64,000 bases of DNA, from positions 434,001 to 498,000 of the forward strand of contig NZ_JAKZLA010000001.1 in NCBI RefSeq assembly GCF_022808775.1, written 5' to 3'. The notes under the pieces were generated by a model. The model ran no database searches, was not told the origin of the DNA, and saw nothing but the letters and a program-made list of their open reading frames with translations. The DNA comes from Geothrix terrae (lineage in GTDB: Bacteria; Acidobacteriota; Holophagae; Holophagales; Holophagaceae). The position numbers and the translations under genes were made by a program. Below, in pieces: positions 34,781 to 42,495 of the stretch. Positions within the stretch are counted from its first letter, which is position 1; each line of letters starts with the position of its first letter.

Positions 34781-35776
34781 TCACATGCTCCGCGACAGAA
34801 GGGCCTCGGGAATCTCCCGCAGCAGGCCTCCTGTGGCGTCATCCCCCTTCACGGCCGACACCTGGACGACGGCGTTCCGGGAGGCCTTGAGCGCCAGCTC
34901 CCTCGTTTCGGAGAGTGCGTCATGCCGCGCGATGAGATCCCTGAGCCGGGCCTCCTCGTCAGGCGGGATGGGCACTTCCTCGCCCCGGTCCCAGATGGTC
35001 CGGACCAGGGACCGGGCCTCGTCCGGGGCCTTCTCCAGCAGGGTGAGCATGGGCAGCGTGAGCTTGCCCTCGCGCAGGTCGCTGAAGGCCGGCTTGCCCA
35101 GCTGCTCGCTGGTGGCGGTGTAGTCCAGGAGGTCATCCACCAGCTGGAAGGCCCGGCCCACTTCCAGCCCGTACTGGCGCATGGCGACGCATTCCTCCTG
35201 GCTCCGGCCCGTGAGGACGGCACCCGTCTCCGTGCAACCGCTGAACAGCAAGGCGGTCTTCCGCTCCTGGATGTCGAAGTAGTCCTTCCGGCTGGTGTCC
35301 AGCTTGAAGAGGACGTCGTTCTGGATGAGCTCGCCCTCGATCATGCGGGTGGTGACCTCCGCGAAGATCTCCATCATCCGCCAGCTGCGGCCCGCGATGG
35401 CCTCGTTCATGGCCACCAGGTAGAGCAGATCGCCGAACAATACCGTCAGCGTGTTGCCCCAGAGGCGGTTGAGGGTGGGCATGCCCCGCCGGAGCTGGGC
35501 GTGGTCGATGACGTCGTCATGCACCAGGGTGGCCGTGTGGATCAGCTCGAAGACCGCGCCGAAGCGCACGTCCTCGTCGTTGGGCACCCCGCAGAACCGG
35601 GACGACAGCATCACGAGAGCCGGTCGCAGGCGCTTCCCCTGCCCGCCACGCACATGGTCGGCCAGCTTCTGGACCACCTCCACGTCGCTCTGGAGGATGC
35701 GCTGGAGCTCCGCCTCCACGCCCGCCAGCTTGGGGGCGATGGGGAGGAAGTAGCGGGAGAGGTCGAGTCGGCTCAA
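34781..35776 (-). CDS. Polyprenyl diphosphate synthase
   Basis: 331 residues. Both Asp-rich motifs are present: LVHDDVIDHAQLRRG near residue 85 and QLVDDLLDYTA near 210, plus GGQGKRLRP at the isopentenyl diphosphate site. Makes the long-chain prenyl tail for quinones or carrier lipids; chain length is unknown. TTG at 35776 is chosen because AGGAG lies seven bases upstream and it begins just after the yajQ stop, implying coupled expression. Confidence 0.93.
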   Translation of the reverse strand: MSRLDLSRYFLPIAPKLAGVEAELQRILQSDVEVVQKLADHVRGGQGKRLRPALVMLSSRFCGVPNDEDVRFGAVFELIHTATLVHDDVIDHAQLRRGMPTLNRLWGNTLTVLFGDLLYLVAMNEAIAGRSWRMMEIFAEVTTRMIEGELIQNDVLFKLDTSRKDYFDIQERKTALLFSGCTETGAVLTGRSQEECVAMRQYGLEVGRAFQLVDDLLDYTATSEQLGKPAFSDLREGKLTLPMLTLLEKAPDEARSLVRTIWDRGEEVPIPPDEEARLRDLIARHDALSETRELALKASRNAVVQVSAVKGDDATGGLLREIPEALLSRSM

Positions 35777-35786
35777 CGAAGAACTC

Positions 35787-36284
35787 CTAGCCCCGGTAGT
35801 TGGTGAACTGCAGGTCCAATCCCTGATCATCCTTCTTGAAGAGGGCGATGACTTCCTGCAGGTCGTCCCGGCTCTTCCCGCTCACCCGGAGCTGGTCACC
35901 CTGGATGCTGGCCTGGACCTTGATCTTCGAATCCTTCAGCGCCTTGATGAGCCCCTTGGCCTTCTCCACGGGTATGCCCTGCTGGATGGTGACCTCCTGG
36001 CGGACGCTGCCTTTGGCGGCGGGCTCGATCTTGCCGTAGACCATGCTGCGGATGCTCACGCCCCGCTTGTGGAGCTTGGTCTGGAGCACGTCGATGACGG
36101 CCTTGAGCTTCACCTCGTCATCGCTGGTGAGCACCAGCACCTTGTCATCCTTCAGCTCGATCTTCGACACCGAGCCCTTGAAGTCGTAGCGCTGGCCGAT
36201 CTCCTTCATGGCCTGGGACACGGCGTTCTTCACCTCGTCCAGGTCCACCTTGCACACCACGTCGAAAGAGCATTCGCTGGCCAT
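35787..36284 (-). CDS. yajQ: YajQ-family nucleotide-binding protein
   Basis: 165 residues, normal length. SFDVVCKVDLDEVKNAVSQAMKEI, RYDFKG, GKIEPAAKGSVRQEV and the C-terminal VIALFKKDDQGLDLQFTNYRG are characteristic. Members bind nucleotides or cyclic di-GMP and act with transcription factors in some bacteria. ATG 36284 follows GAGGAG; the in-frame GTG six bases upstream is less well placed. Confidence 0.95.
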   Translation of the reverse strand: MASECSFDVVCKVDLDEVKNAVSQAMKEIGQRYDFKGSVSKIELKDDKVLVLTSDDEVKLKAVIDVLQTKLHKRGVSIRSMVYGKIEPAAKGSVRQEVTIQQGIPVEKAKGLIKALKDSKIKVQASIQGDQLRVSGKSRDDLQEVIALFKKDDQGLDLQFTNYRG

Positions 36285-36346
36285 GGGCACTCCTCATCTG
36301 GATACACCTTTCAGACTAGCGCTTCGCCTTGACTTAGGAAAAGGCC

Positions 36347-36437
36347 GAGACAGGATTAACAGGATGAAAAGCCGGATTAACAGGGTGGGTGCGGTGTTGT
36401 ACCCCGCTTGAACCCTGTTAATCCTTAATCCTGTCTC
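36347..36437. repeat. Long nested intergenic palindrome
   Basis: Two nested perfect 13 bp inverted pairs: GAGACAGGATTAA (36347-36359) with 36425-36437, and GGATTAACAGGGT (36374-36386) with 36412-36424. The GGATTAACAGG unit recurs within each arm. It lies between the Nudix stop, which is inside the repeat, and yajQ. It resembles short dispersed repeats of the CAGGATTAACAGGAT type found in many bacterial genomes. Confidence 0.85.
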
Positions 36438-37054
36438 CGCGGTTGGCTTGGGTTCTCCAGCCGCTCCTGCAGCTCGGACCAGCCGTCCCACAGGCTCAGG
36501 AGCTGGAAAGCGGCCAGGACCAGGGCGTGGTGGACCTCGCCGCGGGCCATGCGGGCGCGCCACTCAGGCCAGGCGCAGGCCCAGACCTGCAGTTCCTCGG
36601 CGGGATCCAGCGCCAGGGCTCCCTCCGGGTCGCAGTCCACGGCCAGGAAGGTGTGGCAGCGATTGTTCTGGGTGGCCGGATTCGGAGTGCACGAGCCCAG
36701 GGATACCCAGTGGTCGGATCGGAATCCCGTCTCTTCCCGCAGCTCCCGCCGGGCCGCCGACTCCGGGGCTTCGCCCGCGTCACAGCCCCCGCCCGGGATC
36801 TCCAACGTCGAGGCATCGATGCCGTGCCGGAACTGCTCCACCACCAGCAGGTCGCCCTCCCGTGTGAAGGCCACCACGTTCACCCAGTCCGGGCCCTGCA
36901 GGCGGTAGAACGCGTGCTGCCGCCCCGTGTGGGGGCTGCGCCGCTGGGCCACGATCTGCTTGAAGAGCCGCGAATCCTGACGCACGCTCTCGGACTCCTG
37001 AGTCCAGGCCGTGTTCGGATCGAATCCCTCCGGATGGCGGTGCAGCAGCCGCAT
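36425..37054 (-). CDS. Nudix hydrolase, ADP-ribose pyrophosphatase-like
   Basis: 209 residues. Nudix box GGGCDAGEAPESAARRELREETGF matches GX5EX7REUXEEXGU. FYRLQGPDWVNVVAF and VVEQFRHGIDASTLEIPGG fit the ADP-sugar pyrophosphatase group. The last codons and stop are provided by the palindromic repeat, so the C-terminus (SQPRRQD) may be repeat-derived. It overlaps the rhodanese stop by one base. Confidence 0.9.
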   Translation of the reverse strand: MRLLHRHPEGFDPNTAWTQESESVRQDSRLFKQIVAQRRSPHTGRQHAFYRLQGPDWVNVVAFTREGDLLVVEQFRHGIDASTLEIPGGGCDAGEAPESAARRELREETGFRSDHWVSLGSCTPNPATQNNRCHTFLAVDCDPEGALALDPAEELQVWACAWPEWRARMARGEVHHALVLAAFQLLSLWDGWSELQERLENPSQPRRQD

Positions 37055-37386
37055 CAGTACCTCGGCACGGAAGGATCCATGCGGCTGTAGGCGTCGATGC
37101 CTCCGGCCAGGTGCGCGATGTCCGTGAAGCCTGCTCCATGCAGGAACCGGAGCGCGTGGAGGCTGCGGGAGCCGTGGTGGCAGTAGGCGGCCACGGGGCG
37201 GGACGGATCCAGCTCACCTACGCGACTCGCCAGCTCGCCAAGCGGGATGAGGATGGCGCCCGGAAGGTGGGCCAGGTCGTATTCCCACCGCTCGCGCACA
37301 TCGAGGCGCTGCACCGCCTCAGAAAGGTCCCGGTAGGTCTCGGGGGAAAGGTGGATGCCCTGCTCAAACACGAGGATGATCTCCAT
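37054..37386 (-). CDS. Rhodanese-domain protein
   Basis: 110 residues, one rhodanese domain: DVRERWEYDLAHLPGAILIPLGEL and the active-site loop AAYCHHGSRS with the catalytic Cys near residue 73. Single-domain sulfurtransferase; donor and acceptor unknown. Its start overlaps the uridine-kinase gene by 23 bases. Confidence 0.92.
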   Translation of the reverse strand: MEIILVFEQGIHLSPETYRDLSEAVQRLDVRERWEYDLAHLPGAILIPLGELASRVGELDPSRPVAAYCHHGSRSLHALRFLHGAGFTDIAHLAGGIDAYSRMDPSVPRY

Positions 37387-38017
37387 GGTCCAGCACACGG
37401 CTGAAGATGTGGTGGGTGATGACGTCCAGCGCCGTGCGGTTCTCCACCCCCGTCGGGACGATGAGGTCCGCCCAGCGCTTGCTCGGTTCCACGAACTCCA
37501 GGTGCATGGGGCGCACGCTCTGTTCGTACTGATCCATGACGCTCTCTAGGCTGCGACCCCGCTCCTTCGTGTCCCGCCGGATGCGGCGGAGGATGCGGAT
37601 GTCGGCGTCCGTGTCCACGAACACCTTCATGTCCAGCTGGTCGCGCAATTCCGGCAGGGCGAAGAGCAGCAGGCCTTCCAGGATGACCACCTGCCCCGGC
37701 GGAAGCGGGTCGCCCCAGCCGGTCCGGTCGGAGATGGTGAAATCATAGGTCGGCTTGCGGATGCTCTCCCCGCGGCGCAGGGCGGCCAGGTGCGCGGCCA
37801 TGAGCTCCAGGTCGAAGGCGTGGGGGTGGTCCCAGTTCACGGGCAGGCCGTCGAAGCGGGATTTCACCAGTTCCAGCGGGGCGTAGTAGGCATCCATGTC
37901 CAGCAGGAGGGTGACCACCGACCGGCGCTTCAGTCGCTTCACCAGTTCCACCGCCACGGACGTCTTCCCGCTGCCCGAGCCTCCCACGATGCCCACCAGC
38001 ATCGGCCTGTCGATCAT
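37364..38017 (-). CDS. udk: Uridine kinase
   Basis: 217 residues. P-loop GIVGGSGSGKTSV, LDMDAYYAPL, NWDHPHAFD, YDFTISDRT and LEGLLLFALPELR match uridine/cytidine kinase. Salvages uridine to UMP. First gene of a minus-strand run udk, rhodanese, Nudix with overlapping ends. Confidence 0.93.
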   Translation of the reverse strand: MIDRPMLVGIVGGSGSGKTSVAVELVKRLKRRSVVTLLLDMDAYYAPLELVKSRFDGLPVNWDHPHAFDLELMAAHLAALRRGESIRKPTYDFTISDRTGWGDPLPPGQVVILEGLLLFALPELRDQLDMKVFVDTDADIRILRRIRRDTKERGRSLESVMDQYEQSVRPMHLEFVEPSKRWADLIVPTGVENRTALDVITHHIFSRVLDHGDHPRV

Positions 38018-38071
38018 GTGTCCCCCAATCCCTCCATCCTACAATCGAGTAGCTCTGCTAAGGTTCATGCC

Positions 38072-38695
38072 ATGAATCGCGCGCGCTTCGTCCCTGCCCT
38101 GGCCCTTCTCGCCCTGCTTGCCGGATGCAGTTCCGAGGACCCCAGACTCCCTGGGAACCTCTACGAAGAAGCCCGGAAACTGAACCTGGAGGGCCGGAGC
38201 CTCGAGGCCCGGGCCATGATGAAACAGCTGGTGGACCGCTACCCGGACTCGGAGGCCGCCCACCAGGCCACCAAGGATCTCTTCCTCATCGAGGCTTTCG
38301 TGAGCCGCGACTTGGCCGATCGCCAGAAGCAGGTCCGCGCCGCCCTCAAACGCATCACGGACGCCCTGATCCGCTACAAGGCCAAGACCGGCGAGTACCC
38401 CGAGACCCTGCAGGGCCTCGTGCCCGAATACCTCGACCAGGTTCCCGAAGCCCCCTGGGGTCATCCGTTCCTTTACCGGCCCTATGTCGCCCGGCCCATC
38501 GAGGACGTCCAGGTGAAGCGGGGTCCTGCGCGGCAGAAGTTCAACACCAAGCTGGACGGCTACTACCTTGCCTGCCTCGGCACCGACGGCCTCCCCGGTG
38601 GCGAGGGGCTTGCGGGTGACATCCTCATCAAGGACGGCGCCCCCTGGACCGACGGCCCCTACCCTCCGGTTCCCCAGCCCCAGCCGGTGCGCTGA
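38072..38695 (+). CDS. Lipoprotein with TPR-like and GspG-like regions
   Basis: 207 residues. Lipobox LLAGCSS near residue 17. The middle (EEARKLNLEGRSLEARAMMKQLVDRYPDSEAA) is a TPR-like repeat. The C-terminal part resembles the mature domain of type II pseudopilin GspG (ALIRYKAKTGEYPETLQGLVPEYL, PWGHPFLYRP, YYLACLGTDGLPGGEG) but without its N-terminal methylated helix. An outer-membrane or periplasmic accessory role is likely; the function is unknown. Confidence 0.78.
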   Translation: MNRARFVPALALLALLAGCSSEDPRLPGNLYEEARKLNLEGRSLEARAMMKQLVDRYPDSEAAHQATKDLFLIEAFVSRDLADRQKQVRAALKRITDALIRYKAKTGEYPETLQGLVPEYLDQVPEAPWGHPFLYRPYVARPIEDVQVKRGPARQKFNTKLDGYYLACLGTDGLPGGEGLAGDILIKDGAPWTDGPYPPVPQPQPVR

Positions 38696-38718
38696 GGTTC
38701 CAACCAACGTCTTGGCCA

Positions 38719-38772
38719 GCTGCGCACTGCGTGCGCAGCAAACAAAATGCGGCCATCGGCCGCATTTTGTTT
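38719..38772. terminator. Paired hairpins between convergent genes
   Basis: A 9 bp hairpin (38719-38727 with 38731-38739) abuts a perfect 15 bp hairpin (38740-38754 with 38758-38772) with A-rich and T-rich flanks on both sides. The second works as a bidirectional terminator for the lipoprotein gene and tdh. Confidence 0.88.
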
Positions 38773-38789
38773 GTGCCTCATGCAAGGAT

Positions 38790-39821
38790 CTACTTCACGC
38801 CCCAGTCCAGGATGACCTTCCCGCTCTGTCCGCTCCGCATGGCATCGAAGCCCTTCTGGAAGTCGTCGATGCTGTAGCGGTGGGTGATGACGGGGGTGAT
38901 GTCCAGGCCGCTCTGCACCATGGCGGCCATCTTGTACCAGGTCTCGAACATCTCGCGGCCGTAGATCCCCTTCAGAATCAGCCCCTTGAAGATCACCTGG
39001 CTCCAGTCGATGGCGCAGTCGCCGGGGAGGATGCCCAGGAGGGCCACCCGGCCGCCGTGGTGCATGGATTCCAGCAGGGACTCGAAGGCGTTGCGATTGC
39101 CGCTCATCTCCAGGCCCACGTCGAAGCCCTCGGTCATGCCCAGATCCTTCATGACCTCAGGCAGGCCCTTCTTCATGGGATTCACGGCCACGGTCGCGCC
39201 CATCTTCCGGGCCAGGTCGAGGCGGTACTCGTTCACGTCGGTGATGACCACATGCCGGGCGCCCACGTGCCGGGCGATGGCCACGGCCATGATGCCGATG
39301 GGGCCCGCGCCGGTGATCAGCACATCCTCGCCCACCATGTCGAAGCTGAGGGCCGTGTGCGTGGCGTTGCCATAGGGATCGAAGATGGAGGCCACCTCGT
39401 CCGGGACGTTGTCCGGCACCTTGAACACGTTGAAGGCCGGGATGGAGAGGTACTCGGCGAAGGAGCCCGTGCGGTTCACGCCCACCCCCACTGTGTTCCG
39501 GCACAGGTGGCGCTTGCCGGCCCGGCAGTTCCGGCAGTGTCCGCAGGTGATGTGCCCCTCGCCGCTCACACGGTCGCCAGGCTTGTAGCCTTCGACCTCG
39601 GCACCGACCTTCTCGATGACGCCGTAGTACTCGTGGCCCACCACCATGGGCACGGGAATGGTCTTCTGGGCCCACTCGTCCCAGTTGTAGATGTGCACGT
39701 CGGTGCCGCAGATGGCGCTCTTGTGGACCCTGATGAGCACATCGTTGGGGCCCATCTCCGGCATGGGCACCTCGCCCATCCAGATGCCTTCCTCCCGCTT
39801 GGTCTTCAACAGGGCTTTCAT
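38790..39821 (-). CDS. tdh: L-threonine 3-dehydrogenase
   Basis: 343 residues. Catalytic zinc site [13 protein letters not shown] and GHEYYG; structural zinc [15 protein letters not shown]; Rossmann motif [13 protein letters not shown]. Oxidises threonine to 2-amino-3-ketobutyrate, the substrate of Kbl, which is encoded 2.7 kb away rather than adjacent. GGAGG precedes the ATG. Confidence 0.96.
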   Translation of the reverse strand: MKALLKTKREEGIWMGEVPMPEMGPNDVLIRVHKSAICGTDVHIYNWDEWAQKTIPVPMVVGHEYYGVIEKVGAEVEGYKPGDRVSGEGHITCGHCRNCRAGKRHLCRNTVGVGVNRTGSFAEYLSIPAFNVFKVPDNVPDEVASIFDPYGNATHTALSFDMVGEDVLITGAGPIGIMAVAIARHVGARHVVITDVNEYRLDLARKMGATVAVNPMKKGLPEVMKDLGMTEGFDVGLEMSGNRNAFESLLESMHHGGRVALLGILPGDCAIDWSQVIFKGLILKGIYGREMFETWYKMAAMVQSGLDITPVITHRYSIDDFQKGFDAMRSGQSGKVILDWGVK

Positions 39822-39883
39822 GGCGCCTCCAACCGCACCATTATCATCATCAACGGCAAGGCCGGCCACCTCCGCATCCATGC

Positions 39884-39911
39884 TTGACGGTTCGTGAAGC
39901 CTCCCGATATG
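39884..39911 (+). promoter_or_regulatory. Likely promoter of the asnB leader
   Basis: -35 TTGACG (39884-39889), 16 bp spacer, -10-like GATATG (39906-39911). The predicted start lies about ten bases before the leader-peptide ATG. Confidence 0.5.
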
Positions 39912-39928
39912 GTTCTTTCAGGCGGCCC

Positions 39929-40018
39929 ATGACCTTCTCCTCTCTGCGGACCAACCGCAACTTCAATAATCCGCTCCCTCGCGCGAATCGCGCGTGGGCC
40001 GGAGAGGGTCTCACCTAG
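39929..40018 (+). CDS. asnB leader peptide, asparagine-rich
   Basis: 29 codons plus TAG. Asn codons occur at positions 9, 11, 13, 14 and 20 (39953-39955, 39959-39961, 39965-39970, 39986-39988), five of 29, clustered just before the regulatory hairpins. An AGG lies six bases before the ATG. The peptide has no other recognisable feature. Its position between a promoter and a strong terminator directly upstream of asparagine synthetase fits a ribosome-stalling leader. Too short for ordinary gene callers. Confidence 0.72.
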   Translation: MTFSSLRTNRNFNNPLPRANRAWAGEGLT

Positions 40019-40077
40019 ACACCTGAATTCCCGGACCACCCCCGATTCGCGAGAGCGGATCGGGGGTTTTTCTTTTT
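39980..40077 (+). promoter_or_regulatory. Transcription attenuator of asnB
   Basis: Three mutually exclusive elements. (1) A protector hairpin CGCGCG-AAT-CGCGCG at 39980-39994 inside the leader ORF. (2) An antiterminator: 39982-39990 (CGCGAATCG) pairs perfectly with 40043-40051. (3) A terminator: 40038-40050 pairs with 40055-40067, a 13-position stem with one G-U and a GAGA loop, followed by TTTTTCTTTTT. A ribosome stalled at Asn codons 9-14 would block hairpin 1 and favour the antiterminator; a ribosome reaching the stop would let 1 and 3 form. The T-run ends ten bases before the asnB ATG. Confidence 0.78.
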
Positions 40078-40086
40078 GGAGCTCCC

Positions 40087-41826
40087 ATGTGCGGCATCCT
40101 CACCATCCTCGACATCGATCCCTCGCGCTCGAACGCGGCGGAGCTCCGGCGCCAGGCCCTGGCCATGGCCCGGAAGATCCGCCACCGCGGGCCGGACTGG
40201 AGCGGCATCTACAGCGATGACCGGGCCATCCTCGTCCATGAGCGCCTCTCCATCGTGGATGTGGAGCACGGCGCCCAGCCCCTCGTCGACACCCTCCAGG
40301 GCACCGTCCTGGCCGTGAACGGGGAGATCTACAACCACCGCGAGCTGCGCCATGGGCTGCGGGAGGCCCACGACTTCCAGACTCTCTCGGACTGCGAGGT
40401 GATCCTCTACCTCTACGACGAGCTGTCGCCCAGGGACTTCCTCAACCGCATGAACGGGATCTTCGCGTTCGTGCTCTACGACCCCAAGCGGGAGACCTAC
40501 CTCATCGCCCGGGATCCCATCGGCGTCATCCCCCTCTACCTGGGCTGGGACCGGGAGGAGCGGCTCTACGTGGCTTCGGAGATGAAGGCCCTCGTGGGCC
40601 ACTGCGAGCGCATCCGCGAGTTCCCCCCGGGGCACTTCTACCTTGGCCACGAAGCGGACAAGGGCTTCCAGCGCTACTACGAGCCGGACTGGGCCCAGCC
40701 CGGCTACGTCCCCCAGGAGCCCTACGAACCGGTGAAACTCCGCGAAGCCCTGGAAGCCGCGGTGCGTCGACAGCTCATGTGCGACGTACCCTACGGCGTA
40801 TTGATTTCCGGGGGCGTGGATTCCTCCTTGGTGGCGGCCATCGCCGCCCAGTACCGGGATGGACGGGTGGAGGAAGGGGGCACCACGCCCGCCTGGTGGC
40901 CCCGGATCCACAGCTTCGCCGTGGGCCTGAAGGGCGCGCCGGACCTTGCCCCCGCCCGGCTGGTGGCGGACCACATCGGCGCCATCCACCATGAAATCCA
41001 CTTTACGGTGCAGGAAGGATTGGACGCCCTCTCGGACGTGATCCACCACCTGGAGACTTTCGACATCACCACGATCCGGGCCTCGACGCCCATGTACCTC
41101 ATGATGCGGAAGATCCGGGCCATGGGCATCAAGATGGTGCTCTCCGGCGAGGGCGCCGACGAGATCTTCGGCGGCTACCTCTACTTCCACAAGGCGCCGG
41201 ACGGTCCGGAACTGCATGCGGAGACAGTCCGCAAGCTCCAGAAGCTGCATCTCTACGACTGCGCCCGGGCGAACAAGTCCAGCGCGGCCTGGGGCGTCGA
41301 AGCCCGCGTGCCCTTCCTCGACCGGGAGTTCCTGGACGTGGCCATGCGCCTGGATCCCGCGGTGAAGCTGCCCCGGAACGCTCCGCGGCCCAGGCCCATC
41401 GAGAAGTACCCGCTGCGCCAGGCCTTCGACGGCCTCATCCCGGACGAGGTGCTCTGGCGGCAGAAGGAGCAGTTCTCGGATGGCGTGGGCTACGGATGGA
41501 TCGACAGCCTCAAGGCCACCGCCGAGCGCGAGATCAGCGACGCCATGATGCGCGGCGCCGCGGAGCGCTTCCCGGTCAAGACCCCGGAGACCAAGGAGGC
41601 CTACTTCTACCGCCAGATCTTCGAGCACCACTTCCCCAGCGCCACGGCCGTCAACTGCGTCCCCTTCGAGCGCAGCGTGGCCTGCAGCACGGAAACCGCC
41701 CTGCGGTGGGACGCTTCCTTCGCGAACCAGGCTGACCCCTCCGGGCGGGCCGTGACCGATGTCCACCTTCAGGGCCATGGCTCCGCGCTATCATCACCGG
41801 GCCAGCCGAACCCGGAAGCCCATTGA
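40087..41826 (+). CDS. asnB: Asparagine synthetase, glutamine-hydrolysing
   Basis: 579 residues. N-terminal nucleophile Cys2 (MCGILTI), RHRGPD, NGEIYNH and SDCEVIL form the glutaminase site; the synthetase domain has the PP-loop SGGVDSSLVAA near residue 240 and SGEGADEIFGGYLYFHKAP. Converts aspartate to asparagine with ATP and glutamine. GGAG sits directly after the attenuator's T-run, seven bases from the ATG. Its stop overlaps the ATG of the PilZ gene. Confidence 0.97.
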   Translation: MCGILTILDIDPSRSNAAELRRQALAMARKIRHRGPDWSGIYSDDRAILVHERLSIVDVEHGAQPLVDTLQGTVLAVNGEIYNHRELRHGLREAHDFQTLSDCEVILYLYDELSPRDFLNRMNGIFAFVLYDPKRETYLIARDPIGVIPLYLGWDREERLYVASEMKALVGHCERIREFPPGHFYLGHEADKGFQRYYEPDWAQPGYVPQEPYEPVKLREALEAAVRRQLMCDVPYGVLISGGVDSSLVAAIAAQYRDGRVEEGGTTPAWWPRIHSFAVGLKGAPDLAPARLVADHIGAIHHEIHFTVQEGLDALSDVIHHLETFDITTIRASTPMYLMMRKIRAMGIKMVLSGEGADEIFGGYLYFHKAPDGPELHAETVRKLQKLHLYDCARANKSSAAWGVEARVPFLDREFLDVAMRLDPAVKLPRNAPRPRPIEKYPLRQAFDGLIPDEVLWRQKEQFSDGVGYGWIDSLKATAEREISDAMMRGAAERFPVKTPETKEAYFYRQIFEHHFPSATAVNCVPFERSVACSTETALRWDASFANQADPSGRAVTDVHLQGHGSALSSPGQPNPEAH

Positions 41827-42197
41827 TGAGCGCGACTCCCGACCAGCGACAATACCCCCGCGTTCCCATCGCCTATCGCGTGAAGGTGGTGACCCCCGAA
41901 CGTATCATCGCGTTCCCGTCGGCCATCAACATCAGCATGGGCGGCATCCTGATCGGCGGGCCGGATCGGCTGCCCGTGGGCACCACCTGCGGCGTGGCCA
42001 TCCTGCTCGAAGAGGCGGAGGCCGGCAGGCGGGTGGTGACCCGGGGAACCGTGGTCCGCTCCGATCCCAACGGGATGGCCATCCAGTTCTCGCGGGAGCT
42101 CGAGCCGAATGGGGTCGAAGCGCTGAGGGCCTTGATCCGGTCCGTCTCCCCCGAGGCGGATCAGGCCTTCGAGGCCCGGAACCATCTCGGCGGATAG
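41826..42197 (+). CDS. PilZ-domain protein
   Basis: 124 residues, a single PilZ domain. RQYPRVPIAYRVKV has the R-x-x-x-R-like element and NISMGGILI the (D/N)xSxxG element that bind cyclic di-GMP. Overlaps the asnB stop by one base (TGATG), so at least co-translated with it; the biological link is unclear. Confidence 0.85.
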   Translation: MSATPDQRQYPRVPIAYRVKVVTPERIIAFPSAINISMGGILIGGPDRLPVGTTCGVAILLEEAEAGRRVVTRGTVVRSDPNGMAIQFSRELEPNGVEALRALIRSVSPEADQAFEARNHLGG

Positions 42198-42248
42198 CCG
42201 TTCCTCCTCGAACCGTCCGCCTGTCCGAACCGATCGCCCGGAGCCTGC

Positions 42249-42494
42249 ATGTCGAAACCTGAAGCCGCGCTGGCGCGCCTGCTGGATTACATCAAGCCAG
42301 GATCCGCGGCCAGGGGGGCCGGAGGCGAGGCCTGGGAGCCACCCGCCTTCGAGCGCTACGAGGACATCCGGGAGTGGCTGAAAGAGTCCGTCCTGAGCGC
42401 CACGATGTACGAGCGCTACCCGGACGGCCGCTGGACCATCCAGCTCCTGCTGAAGGAGCAGGAGCCGGGAATCTACCGCTACATCGTGCTGTAG
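42249..42494 (+). CDS. Small hypothetical protein
   Basis: 81 residues, not recognised. No signal peptide or membrane helix. The C-terminal half (FERYEDIREWLKESV...RYPDGRWTIQLLLKEQEPGIYRY) looks like one alpha/beta unit. It follows the PilZ gene by 51 bases on the same strand and ends two bases before the convergent kbl stop. Confidence 0.6.
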   Translation: MSKPEAALARLLDYIKPGSAARGAGGEAWEPPAFERYEDIREWLKESVLSATMYERYPDGRWTIQLLLKEQEPGIYRYIVL

Positions 42495-42495
42495 G

